A stretch of 64,000 nucleotides of DNA, from the NCBI RefSeq assembly GCF_012767755.2, contig NZ_AP023189.1, forward strand, positions 4,342,001-4,406,000. The letters are read 5' to 3'. The stretch is from Pseudomonas tohonis (GTDB lineage: Bacteria > Pseudomonadota > Gammaproteobacteria > Pseudomonadales > Pseudomonadaceae). A program made the translations under genes and the position numbers. The notes beneath the pieces were generated by a model that saw only the letters and a program-made list of their open reading frames with translations, ran no database searches and was not told the DNA's origin. Position 1 is the first letter of the stretch, and every line of letters starts with the position of its first letter. Below are positions 9,061 through 18,339 of the stretch, one piece after another.

Positions 9061-10032
9061 TCAGCGCTGGCGGTCGATCGGATCGAGAATCTGCAGGGCC
9101 AGGTTGCCCTTGTGGGCCCCCAGCTTGGCCTTGAAGGCCGGCACGCCGTTGGCGCGCATGATCATGTGCTCGGGCATCTCCACCGGGATCACGTCGCCCG
9201 GCTGCATGTGCAGGATGTCGCGCAGGCGCAGCTGGCGGCGGACCACGGTGGCGCCGACCGGCACGCTGACGTCGAGGATGTCCTCGCGCAGGGCCTTGAT
9301 CCAGCGCTCGTCCTGGTCGTCGACATCGGACTGGAAGCCGGCGTCGAGCATCTCGCGGATCGGCTCGATCATCGAGTAGGGCATGGTGATGTGCAGGTCG
9401 CCGCCGCCGCCGTCGAGCTCGATGTGGAAGGTGGAGACCACGATCACCTCGCTGGGGCTGACGATGTTGGCCAGTGCCGGGTTCACTTCGGAGTTGATGT
9501 ACTCGAAGTTCACGTCCATCACCGCGTGCCAGGCTTCCTTCAGGTCGACGAAGGCCTGGTCCAGCACCATGCGCACCACGCGCAGCTCGGTGGGGGTGAA
9601 TTCCCGGCCCTCGATCTTGGCGTGACGGCCGTCACCGCCGAAGAAGTTGTCCACCAGCTTGAACACCAGCTTGGCGTCGAGGATGAACAGGCCGGTGCCG
9701 CGCAGCGGCTTCATCTTCACCAGGTTGAGGCTGGTGGGCACGTACAGCGAATGCACGTACTCGCCGAACTTCATCACCTGCACGCCGCCCACCGCCACGT
9801 CCGCCGAGCGGCGCAGCAGGTTGAACATGCTGATGCGGGTGTAACGGGCGAAGCGCTCGTTGATCATCTCCAGGGTCGGCATGCGTCCGCGGACGATGCG
9901 ATCCTGGCTGGTCAGGTCGTAGCTCTTGACGCTCCCGGGTTCCGCGTCGTTCTCGGTCTCGACCAGGCCGTCGTCGACGCCGTGGAGCAGCGCGTCGATC
10001 TCGTCCTGGGAAAGCAGGTCTTGGACTGCCAT
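9061..10032 (-). CDS. fliM: Flagellar motor switch protein FliM
   Basis: FliM is the C-ring protein that binds phospho-CheY and changes rotation direction. The 323-residue product has the CheY-binding N-terminal motif LSQDEIDALLHG, a central CheC-like domain with the GGMG-equivalent segment around DNFFGGDGRH, and a C-terminal SpoA domain. The ATG at 10032 lies 12 nt beyond the fliL stop. Confidence 0.97.
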   Translation of the reverse strand: MAVQDLLSQDEIDALLHGVDDGLVETENDAEPGSVKSYDLTSQDRIVRGRMPTLEMINERFARYTRISMFNLLRRSADVAVGGVQVMKFGEYVHSLYVPTSLNLVKMKPLRGTGLFILDAKLVFKLVDNFFGGDGRHAKIEGREFTPTELRVVRMVLDQAFVDLKEAWHAVMDVNFEYINSEVNPALANIVSPSEVIVVSTFHIELDGGGGDLHITMPYSMIEPIREMLDAGFQSDVDDQDERWIKALREDILDVSVPVGATVVRRQLRLRDILHMQPGDVIPVEMPEHMIMRANGVPAFKAKLGAHKGNLALQILDPIDRQR

Positions 10033-10044
10033 CGGTCTCCCCTG

Positions 10045-10578
10045 CTACTGCAATACGAAGTTGGTGAACAGCACTTGTTCGATCGCCACCTTGCCGGTCT
10101 GCGCCTTGGCCACCTCCTGGATGGTCGCGGTCGCCTGCTGGCGCAGCATCTCCTTGCCCACCGGCGTGACCAGGGTGTCGAAGGCCTGGCTGGAGAAGAG
10201 CATCACCAGCTTGTTGCGTACCACCGGCATGTGCACCTTCAGCGCGTCCATCTCGGCCTTGTCGCGGCCCATCAGGGCGACGGTCACCTGCATGTAGCGC
10301 TGGTGGCCGTTCTGGTTGAAGTTGACCACGAAGGCCGGGGCCAGCGGTTCGTACAGGGCGATCTGCTTGACCGGTGCGGCGTGCTCGGCAGCCGCTTCGG
10401 CGTCCTTGGCATCGTCCTTCTTGGCTTCGCCGCGACCGAGCAGGAACCAGGTCGCGCCGACCGAGGCGCCCACCACCAGCAGCAGCACGACGACCAGCAG
10501 GATGATCAGTTTGAGCTTGCTCTTGCCGGCCGGCTTCTCGCCACCGCCCGCGTCCGCCTTCGCTTCTTTCTTCGCCAT
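10045..10578 (-). CDS. fliL: Flagellar basal body-associated protein FliL
   Basis: FliL is a single-pass membrane protein that sits around the stator and supports torque at high load. The 177-residue product has a Lys-rich cytosolic N-terminus (MAKKEAKADAG), a transmembrane helix near residues 25-45 (KLKLIILLVVVLLLVVG) and a periplasmic FliL domain ending in the characteristic VLFTNFVLQ. I use the ATG at 10578; a longer in-frame extension to 10620 lacks family support. It is the first gene of fliLMNOPQR-flhB behind its own sigma54 promoter. Confidence 0.94.
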   Translation of the reverse strand: MAKKEAKADAGGGEKPAGKSKLKLIILLVVVLLLVVGASVGATWFLLGRGEAKKDDAKDAEAAAEHAAPVKQIALYEPLAPAFVVNFNQNGHQRYMQVTVALMGRDKAEMDALKVHMPVVRNKLVMLFSSQAFDTLVTPVGKEMLRQQATATIQEVAKAQTGKVAIEQVLFTNFVLQ

Positions 10579-10629
10579 GCCAAAATTCCGTCGCTGATTC
10601 GGGTTCACACCCGCATTCAATGGGTTGAG

Positions 10630-10646
10630 AGCAAGTGTTATGCCAG
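10630..10646 (-). promoter_or_regulatory. Sigma54 promoter of the fliLMNOPQR-flhB operon
   Basis: The minus-strand site CTGGCATAACACTTGCT matches TGGCAY-N5-TTGCT with the GG and GC 10 nt apart. Predicted transcription starts near 10618, about 40 nt before the fliL ATG. It lies between the fliK terminator and fliL, so the operon has an independent start. Confidence 0.85.
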
Positions 10647-10702
10647 CTTCTCAACAAACGCCGCAGCGGATATACCAGTGTCCTTGGCGCCTGTCACCCA
10701 CG

Positions 10703-10745
10703 AAAAAGGCGCCCGGTGGCTTTTCGTTCAGCCACCGGGCGCCTT
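10703..10745 (-). terminator. Intrinsic terminator after fliK
   Basis: A perfect 15-bp inverted repeat (arms 10706-10720 and 10731-10745, GC-rich core GGCGCCCGGTGGC, 10-nt loop) is followed on the minus strand by a run of T (positions 10707-10703). It separates fliK from the fliL promoter. Confidence 0.9.
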
Positions 10746-10778
10746 CAGTCTAGAACATGGCGATTGCCGGGAGACGGA

Positions 10779-12122
10779 TCAGGCGTAGTAGTCCACCAGG
10801 CCACGCCCACCGCTCGCCGTGGGGCTGCGAATCTCGCTGATGCCGACGGCGATCTCCTCATCGCCGCCCCCGCCCAGGTGCGAGGTGCCGCCATTGCCCC
10901 GGCCGCTGCCACCCTCGTTGCTCTGCTGGCCCTGCCAGCCACGGTTCAGCGACTGGTCGGAGACGTTGACATCCAGCTGGTTCATGCCCTGCTGCGAGAA
11001 CATGTCGCGCAGCCGGTGCATCTGCCCTTCCAGTGCGTCGCGCACCCCGGCATTGGGGCTGGCGAAGGTCACCTGGGTCTGGTCCTGGTTCATGTGGATA
11101 CGCACTTCCAGGCGCCCCAGCTCCTGCGGGTCGAGCTGGATCTCGGCCGACTTGAGGTTCTGGCTGGACAGCCACATGACCCGGTCGACCACCGCTTCGC
11201 TCCAGCCACCCTGGTTCATCGCCACCGGCTGGCCGGGAACCAGTGCCGGCGTGCGCTGGGCCAGGGCCGATTGCTGGCTGATGGCCTGGCCGAGCGCGTT
11301 GAGGCGGCTGTCGAGGACTTCACTGCGGATCTCCGACTTGCTCTCGCCCAGGCCCTGGGTCAGTTGCTCGGAGAGTTCGGCCACCGGCAGCTCGACATCC
11401 ACCGGGGCCTCGGTCGTCTCCGCCGGCTTGTCGGAGAACGCGGCCATGGCGCTGGCGAAACTCTGCCCGGCACTGGCCGAGTTCTGCGTGGTGACGGTGG
11501 TGGTGGTGGCGACCTGGACCTGGTCGCCCTCGCCGGTGGTCTGCAGGCCGACCTGCATGCCGGCGAAGCCCTGCAGCGGGTCCGCCTGCGCATCGACTTC
11601 CAGAGTTGAAGTGCCGGGGGTGGTCGCGGCGACGCCGGGCAGCCCGGTGGGCAGGGTGACTTCCGGCGCCGGTGGCTCGACCACCGGCGGTGCGATCTGG
11701 CCGCTCATGGCCATCAGCAGCAGCGGGTCGATCACCGGGTCCTCGGGCTGGGTGCCGTCGCTGGCGGTGACGGTGTCGTCCCTGGCATCGCTCCCCCCGC
11801 CGCTTCCCTTCCCGCCGTCTCGGTCGGCCGGCAAGTCGTTGCCGCTATCGGCAACCGTCGACGGCTTGCCGGTGCTGTCGTTGGCCGGCCGATCCGCCGA
11901 ATCGTCCGCCTTGCGGGTGTCATCGGGCTTGTCGCGGGCGGGCTTGGCCGCCGGCTCGTTTCGTTCTACAGGCTTGGCCTGCTGCTCCTTCGCATACACC
12001 TGGGCAAAGCTGGGAGCCGCATTCCTGCTGGGCTCCGGGGCTTTCACCTGGGCTTTTGCCGCCTGCACTTTCGGCTTCACGTCAGGGCTGGCCTGCAGAA
12101 GCATATCGGTGGCAACGGGCAT
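10779..12122 (-). CDS. fliK: Flagellar hook-length control protein FliK
   Basis: FliK is exported during hook growth, measures hook length and triggers the FlhB specificity switch. The product is 447 residues from the ATG at 12122, which follows CGGAGAG at 7 nt; a longer frame to 12179 has no ribosome-binding site. The N-terminal two thirds are Pro/Ala/Asp-rich and low in complexity, as expected for an extended ruler. The C-terminal domain (about residues 300-400) carries the conserved LDPQELGRLEVRIHM segment that contacts FlhB. The gene has its own sigma54 promoter and terminator, so it appears monocistronic. Confidence 0.93.
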   Translation of the reverse strand: MPVATDMLLQASPDVKPKVQAAKAQVKAPEPSRNAAPSFAQVYAKEQQAKPVERNEPAAKPARDKPDDTRKADDSADRPANDSTGKPSTVADSGNDLPADRDGGKGSGGGSDARDDTVTASDGTQPEDPVIDPLLLMAMSGQIAPPVVEPPAPEVTLPTGLPGVAATTPGTSTLEVDAQADPLQGFAGMQVGLQTTGEGDQVQVATTTTVTTQNSASAGQSFASAMAAFSDKPAETTEAPVDVELPVAELSEQLTQGLGESKSEIRSEVLDSRLNALGQAISQQSALAQRTPALVPGQPVAMNQGGWSEAVVDRVMWLSSQNLKSAEIQLDPQELGRLEVRIHMNQDQTQVTFASPNAGVRDALEGQMHRLRDMFSQQGMNQLDVNVSDQSLNRGWQGQQSNEGGSGRGNGGTSHLGGGGDEEIAVGISEIRSPTASGGRGLVDYYA

Positions 12123-12162
12123 GGGCACTCTCCGCTGAGGGGTTGGTTCGTGCCAGGGGGAT

Positions 12163-12179
12163 TGCAAGGGGCGGGCCAA
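12163..12179 (-). promoter_or_regulatory. Sigma54 promoter upstream of fliK
   Basis: The minus-strand site TTGGCCCGCCCCTTGCA differs from TTGGCAC-N5-TTGCA by one base and keeps GG-N10-GC. Predicted start is near 12151, about 30 nt before the fliK ATG. It lies in the 84-bp gap between hptB and fliK. Confidence 0.75.
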
Positions 12180-12206
12180 GTTCCAGCCGTGCAGGGAAAC
12201 GGTGCT

Positions 12207-12560
12207 TCAGAAGCTGTGGCGCTGGCGCTCGGAGCGGAACAGGATGCGCACGATGGCGAACTCGCGCTCGATGCGCTCGACCAGGTCCGGCGCGTCTTCC
12301 AGGCGCTCGCGGCGGGCGCTCTCCTCCAGCTGCTTGCACAGGCTCGCCAGCAACGGCGCGCCCATGTTGCTGCAGCTGCCCTTGAAACTGTGCGCGGCAA
12401 GGCGCAAGGCCTGTGCGTCCTGCTGGTCGCAGGCCTGGTGGAGCAGGCGCACGCGCTCTTCCGAGTCGACCAGGAAGGTGTCCAGCAACACCGGGTACTC
12501 GTCTTCCATGACTTCCTGCAAAGCGGCCAGTACGCCATTGTCGATATGCAGATCGGACAA
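12207..12560 (-). CDS. hptB: Histidine phosphotransfer protein HptB (TTG start)
   Basis: HptB accepts phosphoryl groups from several hybrid sensor kinases and passes them to HsbR, affecting biofilm and swarming. The 117-residue protein is a single Hpt domain. The TTG start at 12560 is supported by AAGGAG exactly 8 nt upstream and by the phospho-accepting histidine then falling at residue 57 (motif AAHSFKGSCSNMGA), the position known for P. aeruginosa HptB. A longer in-frame extension to 12665 would overlap hsbR and has no support. It follows hsbR by 31 nt. Confidence 0.93.
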   Translation of the reverse strand: MSDLHIDNGVLAALQEVMEDEYPVLLDTFLVDSEERVRLLHQACDQQDAQALRLAAHSFKGSCSNMGAPLLASLCKQLEESARRERLEDAPDLVERIEREFAIVRILFRSERQRHSF

Positions 12561-12591
12561 CCGGATCACTCCTTGAACGACACGATGGGAA

Positions 12592-14289
12592 TCAGGATGG
12601 GCGCGGCCAGACGAACTCCGCGCGAATGCCCTTGCCATCCTCCGGCAAGTCGCAGCGCGCGGCAAGTTGTCTGACCAGGGTCAGGCCTCGGCCGCTGAGG
12701 CGGGAGGTGTCCGCCGCACGCGCCAGCACCGCCCGCGCATCGAAGCCCTTGCCGCTGTCCTCGACCCGGATCGACAGGCGCCCGCCCTCCTCGCCCTCGG
12801 GCAGCAGTTCGAGGTGGATGCGCACATGGCCGTCCTCCAGGCAGGCCAGGCGCAGGGCGCGCTCGCGATAGTACTCGGCGAAGCCGCGCGCATCGCGCTT
12901 GAGCGACGAGTCCAGGCCCAGCACACCGTGCTCCAGTGCGTTGGAGTAGAGCTCGGCGAGCACGGTGTAGAGCGCCCCGCCCTGGTCGCGCAACCCCTGC
13001 ACCTCCAGCAGCAGCTGCAGGAGGAAAGGCAGGGGATTGAAGCGCTTGAGGGTCTGGGCGCGGAATTCGAAGCAGGCGGACCAGTCCAGCGGGCTCAGTT
13101 GGCCGCTGTCGGTGAAGGCCAGTTGCGGACGCTGTTCGAGATCCTCGACGAGCGCCACCTCGATCATGCTGACGTCGTCCTGTGCCTCGCCACGGAACGC
13201 GGCCAGGGTGCGCTGGATCTCATCGAACAGCTGCTCGGGGCGGGTGTTGCCGGCGAACACCCGCTGCAGGCGTTCGTCACCGAACAGCTCGCCGGCCTCA
13301 TTGCGGGTTTCCAGCACGCCGTCGGACCAGAGGAATACGCGGTCACCGACCTCGATCGGGTAGACCTCGTACTTGGCGTCGAACACCGCGGGGTCGAGCA
13401 CCCCGAGCGGCAGGTGCCGCGACACCAGCGGCACCACCGGGCTGCCGTCGGCACGGCGCAGGTAGCCATCGGGCAGGCCGCCGTTCCACACCTCCAGCAC
13501 ACGGCGCTGGAAGCTGAGGTTGAGCAGGGTCGCGCAGCAGAACACGCCCACCGGCAGGATGCGCTTCAGCTTGGCGTTCATCTCCCGGAGGATGTCGGCC
13601 ATCGCGTAGCCCTTGGCGGTCATCCCGTAGAACACCTCCGCCAGCGGCATCGCGCCGATGGCGGCCGGCAAGCCGTGGCCGGTGAAGTCGCCGAGCAGCA
13701 CGTGCATGCCGCCGGAAGGCTTGAACGCGGCCAAAAGCAGGTCGCCATTGAACAGCGCGTAGGGCGATTGCAGGTAGCGGATGTTGGAGGCGTTGAGGCA
13801 GCCGGAGTGAGCCACCTTGTCGAACACCGCCTTGGCCACCCGCTGCTCGGTGAGCAGGTGCTCGTTGTGCTTGGCGATCAGGTCGCGCTGGTGCAGGACC
13901 GTCTCCTGCAGCCGGCGCAGGCGATCCATGGCCTTGATCTTGGCTTCGAGGATGACGCGGTTGTAGGGCTTGGCGAGGAAGTCGTCACCCCCGGCTTCCA
14001 GGCAGCGCACCAGCGCCTCGTTCTCGGTCAGCGAGGTGAGGAAGATGATCGGCACCAGCTCCTCGCCCGCCAGTTGCTTGATCCGGCGCGCGGCCTCGAA
14101 GCCGTCCATGACCGGCATCAGCGCGTCCATCAGCACCATGTCCGGCCGCTCCTGCTCGAACAGCGCCACCGCTTCCAGGCCATTGGCCGCCGTCAGGGCA
14201 CGGTGGCCCTGGCGGTTGACGATGGTGGAGAGCAGCATGCGGTCGGCTGCGTTGTCCTCGGCGATGAGGATCGACAGGCGGGCCGACAT
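12592..14289 (-). CDS. hsbR: Response regulator HsbR: REC, PP2C phosphatase and anti-sigma kinase domains
   Basis: HsbR is phosphorylated by HptB and toggles between phosphatase and kinase action on HsbA. The protein has a receiver domain (residues 1-120, phospho-acceptor Asp55 in VLMDALMPVMDG), a PP2C/SpoIIE-type phosphatase domain (about 160-380, motifs GDFTGHGLPAA and WSDGVLET) and a C-terminal HATPase_c anti-sigma kinase domain (about 420-560, motifs AELYSNALEHG, VEDSGKGFD and GRGLTLVRQL). I use the ATG at 14289 (565 residues). An in-frame TTG at 14304 would overlap the hsbA stop. No clear Shine-Dalgarno is seen, suggesting coupling to hsbA. Confidence 0.93.
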   Translation of the reverse strand: MSARLSILIAEDNAADRMLLSTIVNRQGHRALTAANGLEAVALFEQERPDMVLMDALMPVMDGFEAARRIKQLAGEELVPIIFLTSLTENEALVRCLEAGGDDFLAKPYNRVILEAKIKAMDRLRRLQETVLHQRDLIAKHNEHLLTEQRVAKAVFDKVAHSGCLNASNIRYLQSPYALFNGDLLLAAFKPSGGMHVLLGDFTGHGLPAAIGAMPLAEVFYGMTAKGYAMADILREMNAKLKRILPVGVFCCATLLNLSFQRRVLEVWNGGLPDGYLRRADGSPVVPLVSRHLPLGVLDPAVFDAKYEVYPIEVGDRVFLWSDGVLETRNEAGELFGDERLQRVFAGNTRPEQLFDEIQRTLAAFRGEAQDDVSMIEVALVEDLEQRPQLAFTDSGQLSPLDWSACFEFRAQTLKRFNPLPFLLQLLLEVQGLRDQGGALYTVLAELYSNALEHGVLGLDSSLKRDARGFAEYYRERALRLACLEDGHVRIHLELLPEGEEGGRLSIRVEDSGKGFDARAVLARAADTSRLSGRGLTLVRQLAARCDLPEDGKGIRAEFVWPRPS

Positions 14290-14296
14290 GGCGGTT

Positions 14297-14602
14297 TCAG
14301 GCAATCTGGAACAGCTGTTCGAAGTTGGAGATGGCGAGGATCTTGCGGACGTCGGGGTTGCAGTTCACCAGGCGGATCTGCGCGCTGTCGCCGCCTGCGT
14401 GGTCACGCAGCAGGAGCAGCATGCCCAGGGCCGAGCTGTCGAGGTAGGTGGTGCCCTTGAGGTCCACCACGTAGCGCGTGGGGTGGATGCTCACGCGCTC
14501 GTAGGCGTCGCGAAATTCCTGGTGGGCCCCGAAATCGAAACGTCCCTGGATGACGATGGTCAACTCTTGCCCGTCGCTCGAAGGCAGCGAGGTGATGGCC
14601 AT
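14297..14602 (-). CDS. hsbA: Anti-sigma factor antagonist HsbA (STAS domain)
   Basis: HsbA is a STAS-domain protein that, depending on phosphorylation, binds FlgM and frees FliA, or binds a diguanylate cyclase. The 101-residue product has the conserved DSSALG motif with Ser56 as the expected phosphorylation site, matching the position known in P. aeruginosa. An AAGGAG lies just upstream of the ATG at 14602. It is the first gene of hsbA-hsbR-hptB. No promoter could be recognized in the 72 bp before it, so read-through from fliJ is possible. Confidence 0.93.
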   Translation of the reverse strand: MAITSLPSSDGQELTIVIQGRFDFGAHQEFRDAYERVSIHPTRYVVDLKGTTYLDSSALGMLLLLRDHAGGDSAQIRLVNCNPDVRKILAISNFEQLFQIA

Positions 14603-14674
14603 GCAAGACTCCTTGATCAGATGAAAACGCGTGCTGAAGATTTAGCACCCGCCTGGAGCCTCGGCAACCGCGAT

Positions 14675-15124
14675 TTAGCGTTCCTCACGCCCGATGAGGC
14701 GTTGCGAGAGCTCGTCGAGCAGCTTCTGCTCGCGCTTGTCCTGGATCGCCCGCGCTTCGTCGATGTAGCGCTGCACCAGTTTCTTCAGGCCTTCCAGGCG
14801 TGCGTAGCGCTGCTGCCAGGCCTCACGCGCCTTGACCAGGTTCTCGCGGTGCCAGGCCACGCTCTGGGTCTGCTGGGCGACGGCCGTTTCCAATTGCGAG
14901 AGAAAGCGCTGGTAGTTGGTCAGCCACTGGCCGGAGACGCCCTTGCTGCCCTGGGTGATCCACTGCTGCTGGTAGTCGGACCGGAAACGCTCGAGATCGC
15001 CGAGCTTGCCTTCGGCCTGGCCGAGCAGACCCTGGCAGTGGCCGACCTGGCGGGCGGCGTCGCGCTCGGCTTTCTGCGCCATGTCCACGACGGGGGCCAG
15101 GCGCGCGGCGCGGTCACGGGCCAT
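14675..15124 (-). CDS. fliJ: Flagellar export chaperone FliJ
   Basis: FliJ is a small coiled-coil protein that forms the stalk of the FliI ATPase ring and links it to FlhA. The 149-residue product is predicted almost entirely helical with heptad-like charged and Leu/Gln patterns and no Pro after the N-terminus. It starts 6 nt after the fliI stop. Sequence identity is low in the family, so position and coiled-coil character carry the call. Confidence 0.94.
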   Translation of the reverse strand: MARDRAARLAPVVDMAQKAERDAARQVGHCQGLLGQAEGKLGDLERFRSDYQQQWITQGSKGVSGQWLTNYQRFLSQLETAVAQQTQSVAWHRENLVKAREAWQQRYARLEGLKKLVQRYIDEARAIQDKREQKLLDELSQRLIGREER

Positions 15125-15130
15125 GGATCA

Positions 15131-16489
15131 TCAGCCCGCGCTGCCGGTGTTCAACACCGCTGCCAGGCGCTCGACACTCTGCGCCAGCGGCTCGCTTTCG
15201 TTGAGCCCCTGGTGGAGGTAGCGGGCCATGGCCGGTTGCCGGGCGATGGCCAGGTCGGTGTCGGCGTCGCCACCGGCGACATAGGCCCCGACGCTGATCA
15301 GGTCGCGGCTCTGCTGGTAGCGCGACCACAGTTGCTTGAAGCGCTGGGCCAGCTTCATGTGCTCCGGGCTGACCACCTGGGGCATGACCCGGCTGATCGA
15401 CGCCTCGATGTCGATGGCCGGGTAGTGCCCCTCCTCCGCCAGGCGTCGTGACAGCACGAAGTGGCCATCGAGCACGCCCCGCGCAGCGTCGGCGATCGGG
15501 TCCTGCTGGTCGTCGCCCTCGGACAACACGGTGTAGAAGGCGGTGATGGAGCCCCCGCCCTTCTCGCCATTGCCGGCACGCTCCACCAGTTTGGGCAGCT
15601 TGGCGAACACCGATGGCGGGTAACCCTTGGTCGCCGGAGGCTCGCCGATGGCCAGGGCGATTTCCCGCTGGGCCTGGGCGAAGCGGGTCAGCGAATCCAT
15701 CAGCAGCAGGACGTTCTTGCCCTTGTCGCGGAAGTACTCGGCGATGCGCGTGCAGTACATGGCGGCGCGCATGCGCATCAGCGGGGCGTCGTCCGCCGGG
15801 GATGCGACCACCACGGAACGCTTGATGCCCTCCTCGCCGAGGATGTGCTCGATGAATTCCTTGACCTCGCGGCCCCGCTCGCCGATCAGGCCGACGACGA
15901 TGATCTCCGCCTCGGTGAAGCGGGTCATCATGCCCAGCAGCACCGACTTGCCGACGCCGGTGCCGGCGAACAGGCCGAGGCGCTGGCCCCGGCCCACGGT
16001 GAGCAGGCCGTTGATGGAGCGGATACCGACGTCCAGCGGCACGGAAATGGGGTCGCGGTTGAGCGGGTTGATCACCGGGCCGTCCATCGCCACCCAGTCC
16101 TCGGCCTTCATCCCGCCCTTGCCGTCCAGGGCGCGCCCGGCGCCATCGAGCACGCGGCCGAGCATGGACATGCCCATGGGCAGGCGCCCGGTATCGGGCA
16201 GCGGCACCACGCGCGCACCCGGGGCGATGCCGGCGAGGCTGCCCACCGGCATCAGGTAGATCTTGTTGCCGGAAAAGCCCATGACCTCGCCTTCGACCTG
16301 CACCGGGTGGTAGCTGTCGTCGTTGATCACCAGGCAGCGGCTGCCGATCGCGGCGCGCAGGCCTTCGGCCTCGAGGGTGAGGCCGACCATGCGCAGCAGG
16401 CGCCCCTCCACCACCGGCTGGGTGGGCAGCCGTACGGCATCGGCGTAGCCGCCGAGGCGCTTGGCGAAGCTGATGCGCTCAAGACGCAT
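15131..16489 (-). CDS. fliI: Flagellum-specific export ATPase FliI
   Basis: FliI is the F1-beta-like ATPase that unfolds and delivers export substrates. The 452-residue protein has the Walker A motif AGTGVGKS (near residue 175), the Walker B segment [15 protein letters not shown] and the [16 protein letters not shown] stretch typical of type III ATPases. Its start overlaps the end of fliH by 11 nt. Confidence 0.98.
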   Translation of the reverse strand: MRLERISFAKRLGGYADAVRLPTQPVVEGRLLRMVGLTLEAEGLRAAIGSRCLVINDDSYHPVQVEGEVMGFSGNKIYLMPVGSLAGIAPGARVVPLPDTGRLPMGMSMLGRVLDGAGRALDGKGGMKAEDWVAMDGPVINPLNRDPISVPLDVGIRSINGLLTVGRGQRLGLFAGTGVGKSVLLGMMTRFTEAEIIVVGLIGERGREVKEFIEHILGEEGIKRSVVVASPADDAPLMRMRAAMYCTRIAEYFRDKGKNVLLLMDSLTRFAQAQREIALAIGEPPATKGYPPSVFAKLPKLVERAGNGEKGGGSITAFYTVLSEGDDQQDPIADAARGVLDGHFVLSRRLAEEGHYPAIDIEASISRVMPQVVSPEHMKLAQRFKQLWSRYQQSRDLISVGAYVAGGDADTDLAIARQPAMARYLHQGLNESEPLAQSVERLAAVLNTGSAG

Positions 16490-17312
16490 GGGGAGGTTCC
16501 GGGGAACTCAGGTCGAGGGCGATGTCGGCAGCCGGCGGGTGTACCTTCTGCTCGCGCTGCTGGTCGAACAGCTGCTTGAGCGCCTGGCTCATGCGCGTCT
16601 CGATGCTGGCATCGACGCGGCTGTGCTCGGTCTCGATGCGACAGCCACCGGGCAGCAGCGTCTCGTCCTCGAGGATGCGCCAGGTTTCTTCGTGGCGCTC
16701 GCGCAGGGCCTTCACCAGCTCGAAGTCCTGCGGGTTGATGTGGATGCGCAGGTTGCTGGCGCCCATGGGCAGCAGCTTCAGGGCCTCGCGCAGGATCTGG
16801 CGGATCTGGCTGGAGTCCATCGCCAATTCGCGCTGGATGACCTGGCGGGTGATCTGCCCGATCAGGTGCACCATGGCCTCCTCCAGCTGCTGGTCCTGTT
16901 CGGCGATGGGCGCCATGAGCTGGCCCATGAGGCTTTCCAGGGACTCCAGGCGCGCGTTGGTGGCCACCTCGGCCTCCTGCCGTGCCTTGATCTGGCCGGC
17001 GTGGAAGCCGTCCTTCTCGCCGGTGGCGAAGCCCTCGTTGTAGGCGTCCTGGCGGATCGCTTCCAGCTCATCGAGCGTCAGCGGCTTGACGGCCTCGGGC
17101 TCGACCTCCTCGATCGCCTGGGGCGTTTCCAGCATCAGGGCGGCTTCAGCGGCTTCGGCAGTGGCCGGTGCGTCCGGCTGCCGGACGGGCTCGACCGGCT
17201 CCTCGGCCACATCGGCGGGCCCCTCGGGGTCGAAGCTGGGCAGGGACCAGCGGTCGAAGGCGCTCACGTCCTTGGCGCGGATCAGCTCGCTCTGCGCTTC
17301 CTTGGTAGCCAT
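16479..17312 (-). CDS. fliH: Flagellar export regulator FliH
   Basis: FliH binds and restrains FliI and anchors it to FliN. The 277-residue product has an acidic, variable N-terminal half, a GxxxG-rich region around [16 protein letters not shown], and a C-terminal domain related to the F1 delta subunit. It lies 10 bp after fliG and overlaps fliI. Confidence 0.95.
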   Translation of the reverse strand: MATKEAQSELIRAKDVSAFDRWSLPSFDPEGPADVAEEPVEPVRQPDAPATAEAAEAALMLETPQAIEEVEPEAVKPLTLDELEAIRQDAYNEGFATGEKDGFHAGQIKARQEAEVATNARLESLESLMGQLMAPIAEQDQQLEEAMVHLIGQITRQVIQRELAMDSSQIRQILREALKLLPMGASNLRIHINPQDFELVKALRERHEETWRILEDETLLPGGCRIETEHSRVDASIETRMSQALKQLFDQQREQKVHPPAADIALDLSSPEPPHAS

Positions 17313-17322
17313 CGGGCGGGCC

Positions 17323-18339
17323 TCAGATCATTTCTTCGCCGCCCTTGCCGCCGAGCACGATTTCTCCGGCTTCGGCCATGCGACGGGCGATGGTGAGGAT
17401 TTCCTTCTGCGCGGTCTCGACGTCGCTGACGCGGACCGGGCCCTTGGCCTCGAGGTCGTCGCGCAGCAGCTCGGCCGCTCGCTTGGACATGTTCTTGAAG
17501 ACCTTCTCCTTGATCGCCTCGTCCGACCCCTTGAGGGCCAGCACCAGCACATCGGAGGACACCTCGCGCATCAGCGCCTGGATGCCGCGGTCGTCGACGT
17601 CGGCCAGGTTGTCGAAGACGAACATCAGGTCCTCGATCTGGCTGGACAGGTCCTCGTCCACCTCGCGGATGGAGTCCATGAGCTGGCCCTCCACCGAGCT
17701 GTCGAGGAAGTTCATGATGTCCGCCGCGCGTTTCACGCCACCCATGGTGGTGCGGGTGGAGCTGGCGTTGCCGGCGAACTGCTTCTCGAGGATGAGGTTG
17801 AGTTCCTTGAGCGCGGAAGGCTGCACGGTGTTCAGCGAGGAGACGCGCAGGATGATGTCCAGGCGCACCTTGTGGTCGAAGTGGCTGAGCACCTCGCCGG
17901 CCTGGTCCGGGTCGAGGTAGGCGACCACGATGGCCTGGATCTGCGGGTGCTCGTAGCGGATGACATCGGCCACGGCGCGCGGCTCCATCCACTTCAGGCT
18001 GTCCAGGCCGCTGGTGCTGCCGCCCAGGAGGATGCGGTCGATCAGGTTGTTGGCCTTGTCCTCGCCCAGGGCCTGGGTGAGCATCTTGCGGATGTAGCCG
18101 TCGGCGCCGACGCCCAGGCTGGTCTGGTCGCCGACGATCTCGACGAACTCGCCCATCACCTGCTCGACCTGCTCGCGATGCACGTTGCGCATCTGCGCCA
18201 TCGCCACGCCGACCTTCTGCACTTCCTTCGGGCCCATGTGGCGCAGCACCTGCGCGGCATCGGTCTCGCCGAGGGAAAGGAGCAGAATGGCGGCCTTGTC
18301 CACCTTGGTCAGCTTGACCGGGGCGCGGTTATCACTCAT
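17323..18339 (-). CDS. fliG: Flagellar motor switch protein FliG
   Basis: FliG joins the C-ring to FliF and takes torque from the stators. The 338-residue protein has the three armadillo-type domains; the segment MGPKEVQKVGVAMA is near the N-terminus and the C-terminal domain contains the charged torque helix (around LMREVSSDVLVLALKGSDE) and ends in EMI. The start overlaps the fliF end by 8 nt. Confidence 0.98.
   Translation of the reverse strand: MSDNRAPVKLTKVDKAAILLLSLGETDAAQVLRHMGPKEVQKVGVAMAQMRNVHREQVEQVMGEFVEIVGDQTSLGVGADGYIRKMLTQALGEDKANNLIDRILLGGSTSGLDSLKWMEPRAVADVIRYEHPQIQAIVVAYLDPDQAGEVLSHFDHKVRLDIILRVSSLNTVQPSALKELNLILEKQFAGNASSTRTTMGGVKRAADIMNFLDSSVEGQLMDSIREVDEDLSSQIEDLMFVFDNLADVDDRGIQALMREVSSDVLVLALKGSDEAIKEKVFKNMSKRAAELLRDDLEAKGPVRVSDVETAQKEILTIARRMAEAGEIVLGGKGGEEMI

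Noticed and set aside
12133..12150. Another TGGCAC sequence upstream of fliK (minus strand)
   Set aside because: It lacks a TTGC at the right distance; the neighbouring site at 12163-12179 has both halves.
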